From: Duganella margarita
GTDB lineage: Bacteria > Pseudomonadota > Gammaproteobacteria > Burkholderiales > Burkholderiaceae_D
Direction: 5' to 3'
Length of the DNA: 45,625 nt
Assembly (NCBI RefSeq): GCF_009857535.1
Contig: NZ_WWCS01000029.1
Coordinates: 1 to 45,625 of the forward strand
The notes beneath the pieces are model-generated. The model did not search any database, was not told the DNA's origin, and saw only the letters and a program-made list of their open reading frames with translations. Shown here one piece after another: positions 28,543 to 37,942 of the stretch. Both the position numbers and the translations under genes were made by a program. The stretch's first letter is position 1; the number at the start of each line of letters is the position of its first letter.

Positions 28543-29748
28543 TTATACGCGCTCGATGACGACGGCGATGCCCTGCCCGACGCCGATGCACATGGTGCAC
28601 AGCGCGTAGCGGCCGCCGGTGCGTTCCAGCTGGTGCAGCGCCGCCAGCACCAGCCGCGCGCCGGACGCGCCCAGCGGATGGCCGAGGGCGATGGCGCCGC
28701 CGTTCGGGTTGACGTGCGACGCATCGTCGGCCAGGCCCAGGTCGCGCGTCACCGCCAACCCTTGCGCGGCAAACGCCTCGTTCAATTCGATGACGTCCAT
28801 ATCGGCGATGGACAGGTCCAGCTGCGCCAGCACTTTCTTCGACGCCGGCGACGGCCCGAAGCCCATGATGCGCGGCGCCAGCCCGGCCGTGGCCATGCCC
28901 AGCACGCGCGCCCGCTTGCGCAGGCCGTACTGCTCGGCCGCTGCGGCGGACGCCAGCAGGATGGCGCAAGCGCCGTCGTTGACGCCGGACGCATTGCCTG
29001 CGGTTACCGTGCCATCCGGCCGCACCACGCCTTTCAGCTTGGCCAGCATCTCGATGGTGGTGTCGGGACGCGGATGCTCGTCGGTGTCGACGATCTTCGG
29101 ATCGCCGCGCTTCTGCGGCAGCGTGACCGGCACAATCTCGTCGCGAAACACGCCGGCGGCGTTGGCGGCGGCCCAGCGCTGCTGGCTGCGCAGCGCAAAC
29201 GCGTCCTGGTCGGCGCGGCTGATGCCGAATTCCCGCGCGACGTTTTCCGCCGTCTCCGGCATCGAATCAATGCCATGCGCCGCCTTCATCAGCGGATTGA
29301 CAAAACGCCAGCCGATGGTGGTGTCCTCGATCTTGGCGGCGCGCGAAAACGCGCTGTCGGCCTTGCCCATGACGAACGGCGCGCGCGTCATGCTCTCCAC
29401 GCCGCCGGCGATCACCAGCTGCGCCTCGCCGGACTTGATGGCGCGCGCCGCCATGCCCACCGCGTCCAGCGACGAGCCGCACAGGCGGTTGATGGTGCTG
29501 CCCGGGACGTCCACCGGCAAGCCGGCCAGCAGCGCCGCCATGCGGGCAACGTTGCGGTTATCTTCGCCGGCCTGGTTGGCGCAGCCGTAGTAGACGTCGT
29601 CCACGCGCGACCAGTCGACGCCGGGATTGCGCGCGATCAGCGCGGCGATCGGCAGCGCCGCCAGATCGTCGGTGCGCACGCCGGCCAGCGCGCCGCCGTA
29701 GCGGCCGAAGGGGGTGCGGATGGCGTCGCAGATATATGCTTGGTTCAC
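28543..29748 (-). CDS. paaJ: 3-oxoadipyl-CoA / 3-oxo-5,6-dehydrosuberyl-CoA thiolase
   Basis: 401-residue thiolase catalysing the two CoA-dependent cleavages of the phenylacetate pathway, giving acetyl-CoA and succinyl-CoA. The start is GTG at 29748, supported by AGGAGACACC directly before it. Acyl-accepting Cys90 lies in INRLCGSSLDAV; the other active-site blocks are NEAFAAQ, GGAIALGHPLGASGARL (His) and CTMCIGVGQG (second Cys). A PcaF of the protocatechuate pathway would be nearly identical, but operon position decides for PaaJ. It lies 10 bp after paaK. Confidence 0.93.
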   Translation of the reverse strand: MNQAYICDAIRTPFGRYGGALAGVRTDDLAALPIAALIARNPGVDWSRVDDVYYGCANQAGEDNRNVARMAALLAGLPVDVPGSTINRLCGSSLDAVGMAARAIKSGEAQLVIAGGVESMTRAPFVMGKADSAFSRAAKIEDTTIGWRFVNPLMKAAHGIDSMPETAENVAREFGISRADQDAFALRSQQRWAAANAAGVFRDEIVPVTLPQKRGDPKIVDTDEHPRPDTTIEMLAKLKGVVRPDGTVTAGNASGVNDGACAILLASAAAAEQYGLRKRARVLGMATAGLAPRIMGFGPSPASKKVLAQLDLSIADMDVIELNEAFAAQGLAVTRDLGLADDASHVNPNGGAIALGHPLGASGARLVLAALHQLERTGGRYALCTMCIGVGQGIAVVIERV

Positions 29749-29758
29749 GGTGTCTCCT

Positions 29759-31069
<1,311 letters not shown>

Positions 31070-31082
31070 CGGTGTCTCCTCG

Positions 31083-31514
31083 TTATATGACTTCGCCGCT
31101 GATGCGGTGCGATTTTCCGCGGAACAGGGCGATGGTTCGGCCGTCCTGGTTGCTGACGTTGACGTCGTAGATGCCGGTCTTGCCGGCCAGCGTCTGTTCG
31201 GTGGCGCTGGCGGTGAGGACGTCGCCTTCGCGGCCCGGCGACAGGTAGTCGATGGTGCAGCCGGCGCCCACCGTGACGTGGTTATGGCTGTTGCAGGCAA
31301 AGGCGAAGGCGCTGTCGGCCAGCGTGAAGATAAAGCCGCCGTGGCAGGTGGCGTGGCCGTTCAGCATGTCGGCGCGCACTGGCATCGACATGCGTGCGTG
31401 GCCGGGGGCGATGGCGTCGAGCGTCATGCCGAGCGATTGCGAAGCGGGATCGCGCGCATACATCGCCGCGCCGACCGCTTCGGCCAGCGCTTGCGGGTCG
31501 ATCGGCTTATTCAT
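31083..31514 (-). CDS. paaI: Hydroxyphenylacetyl-CoA thioesterase
   Basis: 143-residue hot-dog thioesterase that frees CoA trapped as dead-end phenylacetyl-type esters. The family block NGHATCHGGFIFTLADSAFAFACN holds the catalytic Asp and the HGG turn. The start overlaps the 3' end of paaH by 8 nt, so translation is coupled. Length and sequence match PaaI of other proteobacteria. A 13-bp gap leads to paaK. Confidence 0.94.
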   Translation of the reverse strand: MNKPIDPQALAEAVGAAMYARDPASQSLGMTLDAIAPGHARMSMPVRADMLNGHATCHGGFIFTLADSAFAFACNSHNHVTVGAGCTIDYLSPGREGDVLTASATEQTLAGKTGIYDVNVSNQDGRTIALFRGKSHRISGEVI

Positions 31515-33087
31515 GGAAGCGCCCTCCGCTCACCTGCTTGCGGCGCAGCAGTGGCGAGACGCGGTAACGGTCCTCGCCGTAGCTGGTCGCCAAATTGGCC
31601 AGCACGCGCACGATGTGTTCAATGCCGATGGCGTCGGCCCAGGCCAGCGGGCCGCGCGGGTAGTTGACGCCTTTCTGCATCGCGATATCGGCAGCGGCGG
31701 CGCTGCACACGCCCTGGTTGACAGCGTCCGCCGCTTCGTTGGCCAGCATGGCGACGGTGCGCATGACGGCCATGCCGGGTACGTCGTCCAGCCGCGTGAC
31801 GGTGAAGCCGGCGGCCTGCAACAGGCCGACCACGGCGTGGTAAGCGGCCGGCGAACACTGGTCGGCGCAGGCAATGGCGATGCGTTTGGCGCTGCCGTAG
31901 TCCAGTGCGAGGTCGAACAGCACGGTGTCCGGGTGATGGTTGTCGCTGGCGCGCTGGGTGGCGCTGCGGCCATCGGTCAGGTAGATGGCGGCGCCGTTGC
32001 AGTGGAAGGCTGGCGCGTCGTCATGCGCGCCGGCGGGACGAATCGTTTCCGGCGTCTTGCGGTGCGTGATGTCGACGCCGGCCGCGCGCAGGCGGGCCGC
32101 CAGCGCATCGACCACGGCGCCGCCCACCGCGTGCGCCGCGCCACCCTGCTCGATGGTGTAGCTGACGTATTCCGGCTTCGGCTGCGCCGCCTCGGACTGC
32201 GCTTGCGGCGCGGCTGCGTCGTCGCCATAGCGGTAGAAGCCACGCCCCGTTTTGCGGCCGAGGAAACCGGCGTTGACCATTTCCTGTTGCAGCACCGACG
32301 GCGTAAAGCGCGGATCGCCGAAGTAGGCGTTGAAGACCGATTGCGTCACCGAGAAGTTGACGTCATGCCCGATCAGATCCATCAACTCGAATGGCCCCAT
32401 GCGGAAGCCGCCGGCTTCGCGCAGCACGGCGTCGATGGTGGCGGCATCGGCGGCCTGCTCATTCAGCAGACGCCAGCCCTCGGCGTAGAACGGCCGCGCC
32501 ACGCGGTTAACGATGAAACCCGGCGTCGATCTGGCGTGCACCGGGTTCTTTCCCCAGGCGGCGGCGGTGTCGTACACGGTCTGCGCCACGCCGGCGTCGG
32601 TGGCCAGGCCGCTGACCACTTCGCACAACGCCATCAGCGGCACCGGATTAAAGAAGTGCATGCCCACCAGCCGCTCCGGCAGGCGCAACCCGGCCGCAAT
32701 GGCGGTGACGGAAATGGAGGAGGTGTTGGTGGCCAGGATGCAGTCGTCGCCGACGATGGCCTCCAGTTGCGCGAACAAGGCGCGCTTGGCGTCGAGGTTT
32801 TCGACGATGGCTTCCACCACCAGGCCGGCGCCGGCCACCGCATCCAGCGTAACGGCGGCGTGCACGCGCGCGATGGCGGCGGCGCAGTCGATGGCGCTCA
32901 TGCGCTCCCTGGCGACCAGTTTGTTTAGCGCGGCGGCGATATCGGAGATGGCCTTGGCCACCGCTGGCGGCCGCGTGTCGAACAAGTGCACCGTGTAGCC
33001 GGCTACCGCCGCCACCTGGGCGATGCCGGCGCCCATGGCGCCGCTGCCGATGACGGCGACCGCGCGTTCAGTATGCAGGGCCGCCAT
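31507..33087 (-). CDS. paaH: 3-hydroxyadipyl-CoA dehydrogenase
   Basis: 526 residues. NAD-dependent oxidation of 3-hydroxyadipyl-CoA to 3-oxoadipyl-CoA. The Rossmann motif VAVIGSGAMGAGIAQ is at 10-24; the catalytic region includes MHFFNPVPLM (His) and GFIVNRV; the 3HCDH C-terminal domain is GGFRMGPFELMDLIGHDVN. A second 3HCDH-like C-terminal half (about 300-526, VPGMAVMRTVAMLANEAADAVNQG) is present, as in other PaaH proteins. A low-complexity insertion AAPQAQSEAAQPKPE near 290 links the halves and partly explains the length above the 475 of E. coli. The paaG stop is 1 bp upstream. Confidence 0.94.
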   Translation of the reverse strand: MAALHTERAVAVIGSGAMGAGIAQVAAVAGYTVHLFDTRPPAVAKAISDIAAALNKLVARERMSAIDCAAAIARVHAAVTLDAVAGAGLVVEAIVENLDAKRALFAQLEAIVGDDCILATNTSSISVTAIAAGLRLPERLVGMHFFNPVPLMALCEVVSGLATDAGVAQTVYDTAAAWGKNPVHARSTPGFIVNRVARPFYAEGWRLLNEQAADAATIDAVLREAGGFRMGPFELMDLIGHDVNFSVTQSVFNAYFGDPRFTPSVLQQEMVNAGFLGRKTGRGFYRYGDDAAAPQAQSEAAQPKPEYVSYTIEQGGAAHAVGGAVVDALAARLRAAGVDITHRKTPETIRPAGAHDDAPAFHCNGAAIYLTDGRSATQRASDNHHPDTVLFDLALDYGSAKRIAIACADQCSPAAYHAVVGLLQAAGFTVTRLDDVPGMAVMRTVAMLANEAADAVNQGVCSAAAADIAMQKGVNYPRGPLAWADAIGIEHIVRVLANLATSYGEDRYRVSPLLRRKQVSGGRFHE

Positions 33088-33088
33088 C

Positions 33089-33898
33089 TCAGCGCCCCTT
33101 GAATTGTGGCGCGCGCTTTTCCATGAAGGCGGCCACGCCTTCGCGGTAGTCGTCGCTGCGACCCAACTCGCTCATCATGCCGCACTCCAGCGCCAGCTGC
33201 TGTTGCAGGCTGTTTTGCGCGCTGGCGTATAGGGCCTGCTTGGTGAAGGCCAGTCCCTTGGTCGGCGCGCTGGCGAAGTGGCGCGCCATGGCCTGCACTT
33301 CGTCGGCAAAGGCGTCGTCGGGGATGGCTTTCCAGATCAGGCCCCAGGCTTCGGCTTTGTCGGCGGTCAGTTTTTCGCCCAGCATGGCCATGCCCATGGC
33401 GCGTGCGCTGCCCACCAGACGTGGCAGGAAGTAGGTGCCGCCGGTGTCGGGTATCAGGCCCAGTTTGCAGAATACTTCGACGAACGAGGCGGATTGGGTA
33501 GCCAGCACGATGTCGCAGGCCAGTGCGATGTTGGCGCCGGCGCCGGCGGCGACGCCGTTGATGGCGCCGATCACCGGCAGCGGCAGCGCGCGCAGTGACT
33601 GCACCAGCGGTGCATAGTTCTTTTCCACCGAGTCGCCCAGGTCGACCGGCCGCGCGTCGGCGGCGCCCGGCCCCACCGCGCGGTCGGACAAGTCCTGGCC
33701 GGCGCAGAAGCCGCGCCCCGCGCCGGTCAGCACCAGCACGCGCGCACTGCCGTCGGCGGCTGCGGCAGCGGTGCGCTTCAGCGCGTGGCGTACTTCGTCG
33801 TGCATGGCTTGCGTGAAGCTGTTCAGTTTATCCGGGCGGTTGAGCGTCAGCGTGGCGATGCCGTCGCTGATGTCGAACAGGATGTTCTGGTAGTCCAT
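33089..33898 (-). CDS. paaG: 1,2-epoxyphenylacetyl-CoA isomerase
   Basis: 269-residue crotonase-fold enzyme converting ring-1,2-epoxyphenylacetyl-CoA to oxepin-CoA, also able to shift double bonds later in the pathway. The ATG at 33898 (MDYQNILFDISDGI) is preceded by GGAGACACC. PaaG-type blocks are LTGAGRGFCAGQDLSDR (oxyanion hole) and KLGLIPDTGGTYFLPR with the catalytic Asp. Alignment by eye to E. coli PaaG is close over the whole length, and clearly better than to PaaF. No separate paaF lies between paaE and this gene, where E. coli has it. Confidence 0.92.
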   Translation of the reverse strand: MDYQNILFDISDGIATLTLNRPDKLNSFTQAMHDEVRHALKRTAAAAADGSARVLVLTGAGRGFCAGQDLSDRAVGPGAADARPVDLGDSVEKNYAPLVQSLRALPLPVIGAINGVAAGAGANIALACDIVLATQSASFVEVFCKLGLIPDTGGTYFLPRLVGSARAMGMAMLGEKLTADKAEAWGLIWKAIPDDAFADEVQAMARHFASAPTKGLAFTKQALYASAQNSLQQQLALECGMMSELGRSDDYREGVAAFMEKRAPQFKGR

Positions 33899-33911
33899 GG
33901 TGTCTCCGTTT

Positions 33912-34991
33912 TTATTCGGCCTGGTCGAAGTCGATGACGACTTTGGCGGTGGTGGGGAAGCTCTGGCAGCTGAGGACATAGCCGCGCGCGATTTCGTAGT
34001 CTTCCAGCGCGTAGTTGACGTCCATGTCGACTTTGCCTTCGATGACTTTGCAGCGGCAGGTCGAGCACACGCCGCCCTTGCACGAGTAGCGCATGTCGAG
34101 GCCTGCGCGCAGGCCGGCGTCCAGCAGCGATTCCTTGTCCTGCTCCATGGTGAAGCTGGCGGCGTTGCCGTCCATGATGACGGTGACTTCGGTGTGCTGG
34201 TGGGGGGCGGCGGCAGTTGCGGCGCGCGGCTGGTGCGCGTGTTTCGGGATGCTGGCGGCGAACAGTTCGATCTTGATCTGCGATTTCGGCATGCCTGCTT
34301 CCTGCAGCGCTTCGGAGACGCCGTGCATCATGTCTTCCGGGCCGCAGATGAAGGCGACGTCGATGTCTTCCGCGCGCACCCAGTATTTGAGGAACTGCGC
34401 GGCCTTTTCCTTGGTGATGCGGCCATTGAACAAGTCGATGTCCTGCTGCTCGCGGCTCATGACGTAGGCGATTTTCAGGCGCTCAAGGTAGGTATCCTTC
34501 AGGTCCGACAGTTCGTCCTTGAAGATCACCGACGACGAGGCGCGGTTGCCGTAGAAGAGCGTGAACCGGCTTTCCGGTTCGGTCGCCAGCGTGGTCTTGA
34601 TGATCGACAGGATGGGCGTGATGCCGCTGCCGGCGGCGAAGGCCAGGTAGTGCTTTTTGTTGGCGGCGTCCAGCGGCACGTTGAAGTGGCCCGACGGCGG
34701 CATGACGTCGATGGTGTGGCCGACTTGCAGCGTGTCGTTGGCCCAGCTGGAGAACAGGCCGCCCTGGGTGCGCTTGATGGCCACGCGCAGCGCGCCGTCC
34801 TGCACGGCGGAGCAGATCGAGTAGGAGCGGCGCACGTCTTCGTCGCCGATCTGTGCGCGCAGGGTCAGGTGCTGGCCTTGCTGGTACTGGAAGCTGTGCG
34901 CCAGTTCGGCGGGCACGGCGAAGGTGACAGCGATGGTATCGCGCGTTTCGTTGCGCACGTGGGCGATGGTCAGCGGGTGGAATTTGCTCAT
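33912..34991 (-). CDS. paaE: Phenylacetyl-CoA epoxidase reductase subunit
   Basis: Electron-transfer partner of the PaaABC oxygenase, 359 residues from the ATG at 34991 (MSKFHPLTIAHV); an upstream ATG at 35006 overlaps paaD and is less likely. FAD domain with RRSYSICS, NAD domain with FAAGSGITPILSII and FICGPEDMM, then a plant-type 2Fe-2S ferredoxin domain at the C-terminus: YSCKGGVCSTCRCKV and a later LSCQSFP supply the four Cys ligands. A His/Ala/Pro-rich linker (KHAHQPRAATAAAPHQH) joins the last two domains. Confidence 0.95.
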   Translation of the reverse strand: MSKFHPLTIAHVRNETRDTIAVTFAVPAELAHSFQYQQGQHLTLRAQIGDEDVRRSYSICSAVQDGALRVAIKRTQGGLFSSWANDTLQVGHTIDVMPPSGHFNVPLDAANKKHYLAFAAGSGITPILSIIKTTLATEPESRFTLFYGNRASSSVIFKDELSDLKDTYLERLKIAYVMSREQQDIDLFNGRITKEKAAQFLKYWVRAEDIDVAFICGPEDMMHGVSEALQEAGMPKSQIKIELFAASIPKHAHQPRAATAAAPHQHTEVTVIMDGNAASFTMEQDKESLLDAGLRAGLDMRYSCKGGVCSTCRCKVIEGKVDMDVNYALEDYEIARGYVLSCQSFPTTAKVVIDFDQAE

Positions 34992-34996
34992 GGCGG

Positions 34997-35662
34997 TCAG
35001 TGGCACTTGAAGTAGTCAAACGGTTCGCGGCAGTCCAGGCATTTGTAGAGCGCCTTGCAGGGCGTGGAGCCGAACTGGCTGGTGATGTCGGTGTGCTGAG
35101 AGCCGCAGTAAGGGCAGGCGACGATTGGTGCGGCCACGGCGCGGCGGGCGACGGCGGCGGCGGCGGTGCTGCGGCCGGCTGCGCTCCTGCTCCCCGCCCG
35201 CAGGCCGCTGATGTCGATCACCTGCTGCGCCGGCGGGGCGATGCCGTAGCCTTTCAGTGCAACCTTGCCGGCGTCGCTCATCCAGTCGGTGGTCCAGGCG
35301 GGCGAGATCTGATTGTGCAGGCGGACTTGCGCGATACCGTGCGCGTGCAGCGCGTCGGTGATGGCGTCGGCGATGACTTGCATGGCCGGGCAGCCGGAGT
35401 AGGTCGGCGTGATGGTGACGTCGCAGCCGCCGTCGGCCGCCACGCGCACGTCGCGCACGATGCCCAGGTCGACGATGCTGATGACCGGGATTTCGGGATC
35501 GGGTACTTCTGCGAGCCAGGTCCAGATTTGCTCAGCATGGGCCCCGGCTTTCGCCGGGGCGACGGTGGTGGCCGGGGTGACGGTGGTGGCCGGGCGGGCC
35601 GCGTCGGCGGCGCTGCGGACGGCGGGTGCTGCGGCGGCGATGGCGGTGGCGGCGGCTTTCAT
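34997..35662 (-). CDS. paaD: Phenylacetyl-CoA epoxidase assembly subunit with N-terminal repeat-derived extension
   Basis: 221 residues. PaaD is a MIP18/DUF59-type protein needed for epoxidase maturation, probably for iron-sulfur or metal centre assembly. The DUF59 core is at about 45-130 (VPDPEIPVISIVDLGIVRDV ... PTYSGCPAMQVIAD). A zinc-ribbon-like C-terminus has CPYCGS ... CKALYKCLDCREPFDYFKC. Family members are about 160-175 residues. The excess is an N-terminal Ala/Thr/Pro-rich stretch (1-44), partly encoded by a palindrome at 35541-35560 and a tandem repeat, and an Ala-rich linker before the zinc site. No alternative start exists downstream before the core. The stop is just before the paaE start. 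Confidence 0.9.
   Translation of the reverse strand: MKAAATAIAAAAPAVRSAADAARPATTVTPATTVAPAKAGAHAEQIWTWLAEVPDPEIPVISIVDLGIVRDVRVAADGGCDVTITPTYSGCPAMQVIADAITDALHAHGIAQVRLHNQISPAWTTDWMSDAGKVALKGYGIAPPAQQVIDISGLRAGSRSAAGRSTAAAAVARRAVAAPIVACPYCGSQHTDITSQFGSTPCKALYKCLDCREPFDYFKCH
35541..35560. repeat. GCCCCGGC palindrome embedded in the paaD coding region
   Basis: GCCCCGGC-TTTC-GCCGGGGC is a perfect 8-bp stem with a TTTC loop. On the coding strand it is translated as APAKAGA. Next to it are two direct copies of GACGGTGGTGGCCGGG (from 35561). The same palindrome style is common as an extragenic repeat in betaproteobacteria, so this looks like a repeat insertion tolerated in a disordered N-terminus. 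Confidence 0.6.
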
Positions 35663-35675
35663 GGCTGGCTCGCGC

Positions 35676-36428
35676 TTACCACTCGGCGCCAGGATAAGCG
35701 CGTTGCAGGAACTGCATCTCGGCCAGGATGAAGCCCAGGTGCTCGCTGTGGCGGCCTTGCTTGCCGCCCTGCTGCATCCAGGCGTCGGCCGGCGGCATGG
35801 TCAGCGTGGCTTCGGCGAAAATCTCGGCCACATGCGCCAGCCATTGCGCGCGCAGTTCATTGGCGGCCGGCGCCACGCCGGCGGCCACCATGGCCTCGTC
35901 CACCGCGTCGTAGGCGAATACTTCGCCGCTGTACATCCACAGCGCGTCGACGGCGGCCTGGGTGCGGGCGTGGCTGACTTCCGTGCCGTCGCCCAGGCGC
36001 ACGATCAAGTCGCCGCTGCGGCGCAGGTGGTAGGTCACTTCCTTCAGCGATTTTTCGGCGATGGCGGCGATGCGGGCATCGCTGCTGCGCGTCAGGCCTT
36101 CGATCAAGAAGTAATGCCAGGTGTCGAAGTAGAACTGCCGCACCAGCGTGTCGGCGTAATTGCCGTTCGGCTGCTCCAGCAGCAGGCAGTTCTTGAAGTC
36201 GTGGGCGTCGCGCAGGTAGGCCAGCTGGTCTTCGTCGCGGCCGGCGCCTTCTAGTTCGGCGGCGTACTGGTACCAGAGGCGCGTCTGGCCCAGCAGGTCG
36301 AGCGCGACGTTGGTCAGCGCCATGTCTTCCTCCAGCGCCGGGCCTTTGCCGCACCATTGCGACAGCTGCTGGCTGAGGATCAGCGCATTGTCGCCCAGGC
36401 GCAGCAGATAATTCACCTTGTTGTCCAT
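35676..36428 (-). CDS. paaC: Phenylacetyl-CoA epoxidase structural subunit
   Basis: 250-residue ferritin-like subunit that pairs with the catalytic PaaA in the epoxidase core. Typical blocks: NYLLRLGDNALILSQQLSQWCGKGPALEEDMALTNVALDLLGQ and QFYFDTWHYFLIEGLTRSSD. Iron-binding residues are incomplete, as known for PaaC. The C-terminus RHSEHLGFILAEMQFLQRAYPGAEW is characteristic. It lies 9 bp after paaB and 13 bp before paaD. The ribosome binding site is weak, so coupling to paaB is probable. Confidence 0.95.
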   Translation of the reverse strand: MDNKVNYLLRLGDNALILSQQLSQWCGKGPALEEDMALTNVALDLLGQTRLWYQYAAELEGAGRDEDQLAYLRDAHDFKNCLLLEQPNGNYADTLVRQFYFDTWHYFLIEGLTRSSDARIAAIAEKSLKEVTYHLRRSGDLIVRLGDGTEVSHARTQAAVDALWMYSGEVFAYDAVDEAMVAAGVAPAANELRAQWLAHVAEIFAEATLTMPPADAWMQQGGKQGRHSEHLGFILAEMQFLQRAYPGAEW

Positions 36429-36437
36429 GGCGGCGCC

Positions 36438-36722
36438 TTACAGGTTCTTGACTTCTTCCGGCATCGGGAAGAAGGTCGGGTGGCGGTACACCTTGCTGTT
36501 GGACGGCTCGAACAGCGCGCCCTTGTCGGCCGGGCTGCTGGCGACGATGTCGGCCGCGCGCACCACCCAGATGCTGACGCCTTCATTGCGCCGTGTGTAG
36601 ACGTCGCGCGCGTTGTTGACCGCCATGGCGGCGTCCGGCGCGTGCAGGCTACCGACGTGTTTGTGCGCCAGCCCGTGCTGGCTGCGGATGAATACTTCCC
36701 ACAGTGGCCATTCTTTGCTCAT
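36438..36722 (-). CDS. paaB: Phenylacetyl-CoA epoxidase small subunit
   Basis: 94-residue bridging subunit of the PaaABCE oxygenase. MSKEWPLWEVFIRSQHGLAHKHVGSLHAPD is highly characteristic of PaaB, as is the end HPTFFPMPEEVKNL. The ATG at 36722 has GGAGACA 4 nt upstream; the frame stays open beyond it through a palindromic repeat but without a start signal. A 92-bp gap with that repeat separates it from paaA. Confidence 0.95.
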   Translation of the reverse strand: MSKEWPLWEVFIRSQHGLAHKHVGSLHAPDAAMAVNNARDVYTRRNEGVSIWVVRAADIVASSPADKGALFEPSNSKVYRHPTFFPMPEEVKNL

Positions 36723-36733
36723 GCTTGTCTCCT

Positions 36734-36814
36734 CGTCGTTCCCGCGCAAGCGGGAATCCATGCTGATTGTCCGTCGCCCGCGTCGTATGGACTCCCGCCT
36801 ACGCGGGAGTGACG
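36734..36814. repeat. Dispersed TTCCCGC-type palindromic repeat in the paaA/paaB gap
   Basis: Two hairpins (TTCCCGC-GCAA-GCGGGAA and ACTCCCGC-CTAC-GCGGGAGT) lie inside an outer dyad ending in CGTCG and TGACG, with ATCCATG and TATGGACT also opposed. It separates paaA from the rest of the operon, where a hairpin could set different transcript stability for the two parts. It has no T-run. Confidence 0.8.
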
Positions 36815-37795
36815 TCAGGCGGCGGCGCGTTGTTTGTCGGCGTGGGCCACCAGCGCGTCGCGGAACCATTCGCCGTCGTCCCATGCCTTGACGCGGGTTT
36901 GCAGGCGTTCGCGGTTGCACGGTCCGTTGCCCTTGAGGACATTGTGGAATTCGCTCCAGTCGATGGCGCCGAATTCGTAGTGGCCGCTGGCGGCGTTGAA
37001 TTTCAAATCGGGATCGGGCACCGTCAGGCCGAGGAATTCGGCTTGCGGCACGGTCTGGTCGACCATGCGCTGGCGCAGTTCGTCGTTGGAGAACAGCTTG
37101 ATGCGCCATTGCGCCGACTGCGCGCTGTTGACCGATTCAGCGTCCGACGGCCCGAACATCATCAGCGACGGCCACCACCAGCGGTTCAGCGCGTCCTGCG
37201 CCATGGCTTTCTGCTCCGGCGTGCCGCGGCACAGCGCCAGCATGATGTCGTAGCCCTGGCGCGCATGGAACGATTCCTCCTTGCAGACGCGAATCATGGC
37301 GCGCGCGTACGGGCCGTACGAGCAGCGGCACAGCGGGATCTGGTTGATGATGGCCGAGCCGTCCACCAGCCAGCCGATGGCGCCCATGTCGGCCCAGTTC
37401 AGGGTCGGGTAGTTGAAGATGCTGGAGTATTTGGCCTTGCCGGAATGGAGCGCGGCGAGCAGCTCGTCGCGCGACACGCCCAGCGTTTCGGCGGCGCTGT
37501 ACAGGTACAGGCCGTGACCGGCCTCGTCCTGGATCTTGGCCAGCAGGATCGATTTGCGCTTCAAGGTCGGCGCCCGCGTCACCCAGTTGCCCTCGGGCAG
37601 CTGGCCGACGATTTCCGAATGGGCGTGCTGAGAAATCTGCCGGATCAGCGTCTTGCGGTAGGCGTCCGGCATCCAGTCCTTGGCCTCGATCTTGACGCCG
37701 TCGTCGATGCGGGCCTGGAACGCCTGCTCGTCGGCGCTCATGTCGGCCGCCGTGCGAACTTGCTTGAGGCCGGTTTCTACCAGTTGTGCGTACAT
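36815..37795 (-). CDS. paaA: Phenylacetyl-CoA epoxidase catalytic (diiron) subunit
   Basis: 326 residues from the ATG at 37795 (MYAQLVETGLKQV; AGGAGACAGCC just upstream). Non-haem diiron oxygenase forming ring-1,2-epoxyphenylacetyl-CoA. The ferritin-like iron ligands are visible in LAKIQDEAGHGLYLYSAAETLG (Glu, His) and VCKEESFHARQGYD (Glu, His). It is the first gene of the operon, divergent from paaX, with 147 bp between the two starts. Normal length for PaaA. Confidence 0.96.
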   Translation of the reverse strand: MYAQLVETGLKQVRTAADMSADEQAFQARIDDGVKIEAKDWMPDAYRKTLIRQISQHAHSEIVGQLPEGNWVTRAPTLKRKSILLAKIQDEAGHGLYLYSAAETLGVSRDELLAALHSGKAKYSSIFNYPTLNWADMGAIGWLVDGSAIINQIPLCRCSYGPYARAMIRVCKEESFHARQGYDIMLALCRGTPEQKAMAQDALNRWWWPSLMMFGPSDAESVNSAQSAQWRIKLFSNDELRQRMVDQTVPQAEFLGLTVPDPDLKFNAASGHYEFGAIDWSEFHNVLKGNGPCNRERLQTRVKAWDDGEWFRDALVAHADKQRAAA

Positions 37796-37942
37796 GGCTG
37801 TCTCCTGTTTCAATACATAATACGATACGTATTTTGATTTAGCTACAGTTTTCTTGTGTCATATTATTTTAATGCGTCGCGTTAATTTTGCGCGCGCGGC
37901 CAAGTAAACTATGGCTTCCATGGTCAGAATAGTAAGCCGCTT
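37796..37942. promoter_or_regulatory. paaA/paaX divergent control region with candidate operator
   Basis: AT-rich compared with its neighbours. A palindrome AATACG-ATA-CGTATT (37819-37833) lies 24 bp before the paaA ATG and is the best operator candidate, for PaaX or a TetR-type PaaR. For paaX, TAAACT with TTAATT 17 bp upstream (about 37883-37911) is a weak promoter guess. PaaX repression relieved by phenylacetyl-CoA is established in E. coli; the site here is inferred. Confidence 0.5.
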
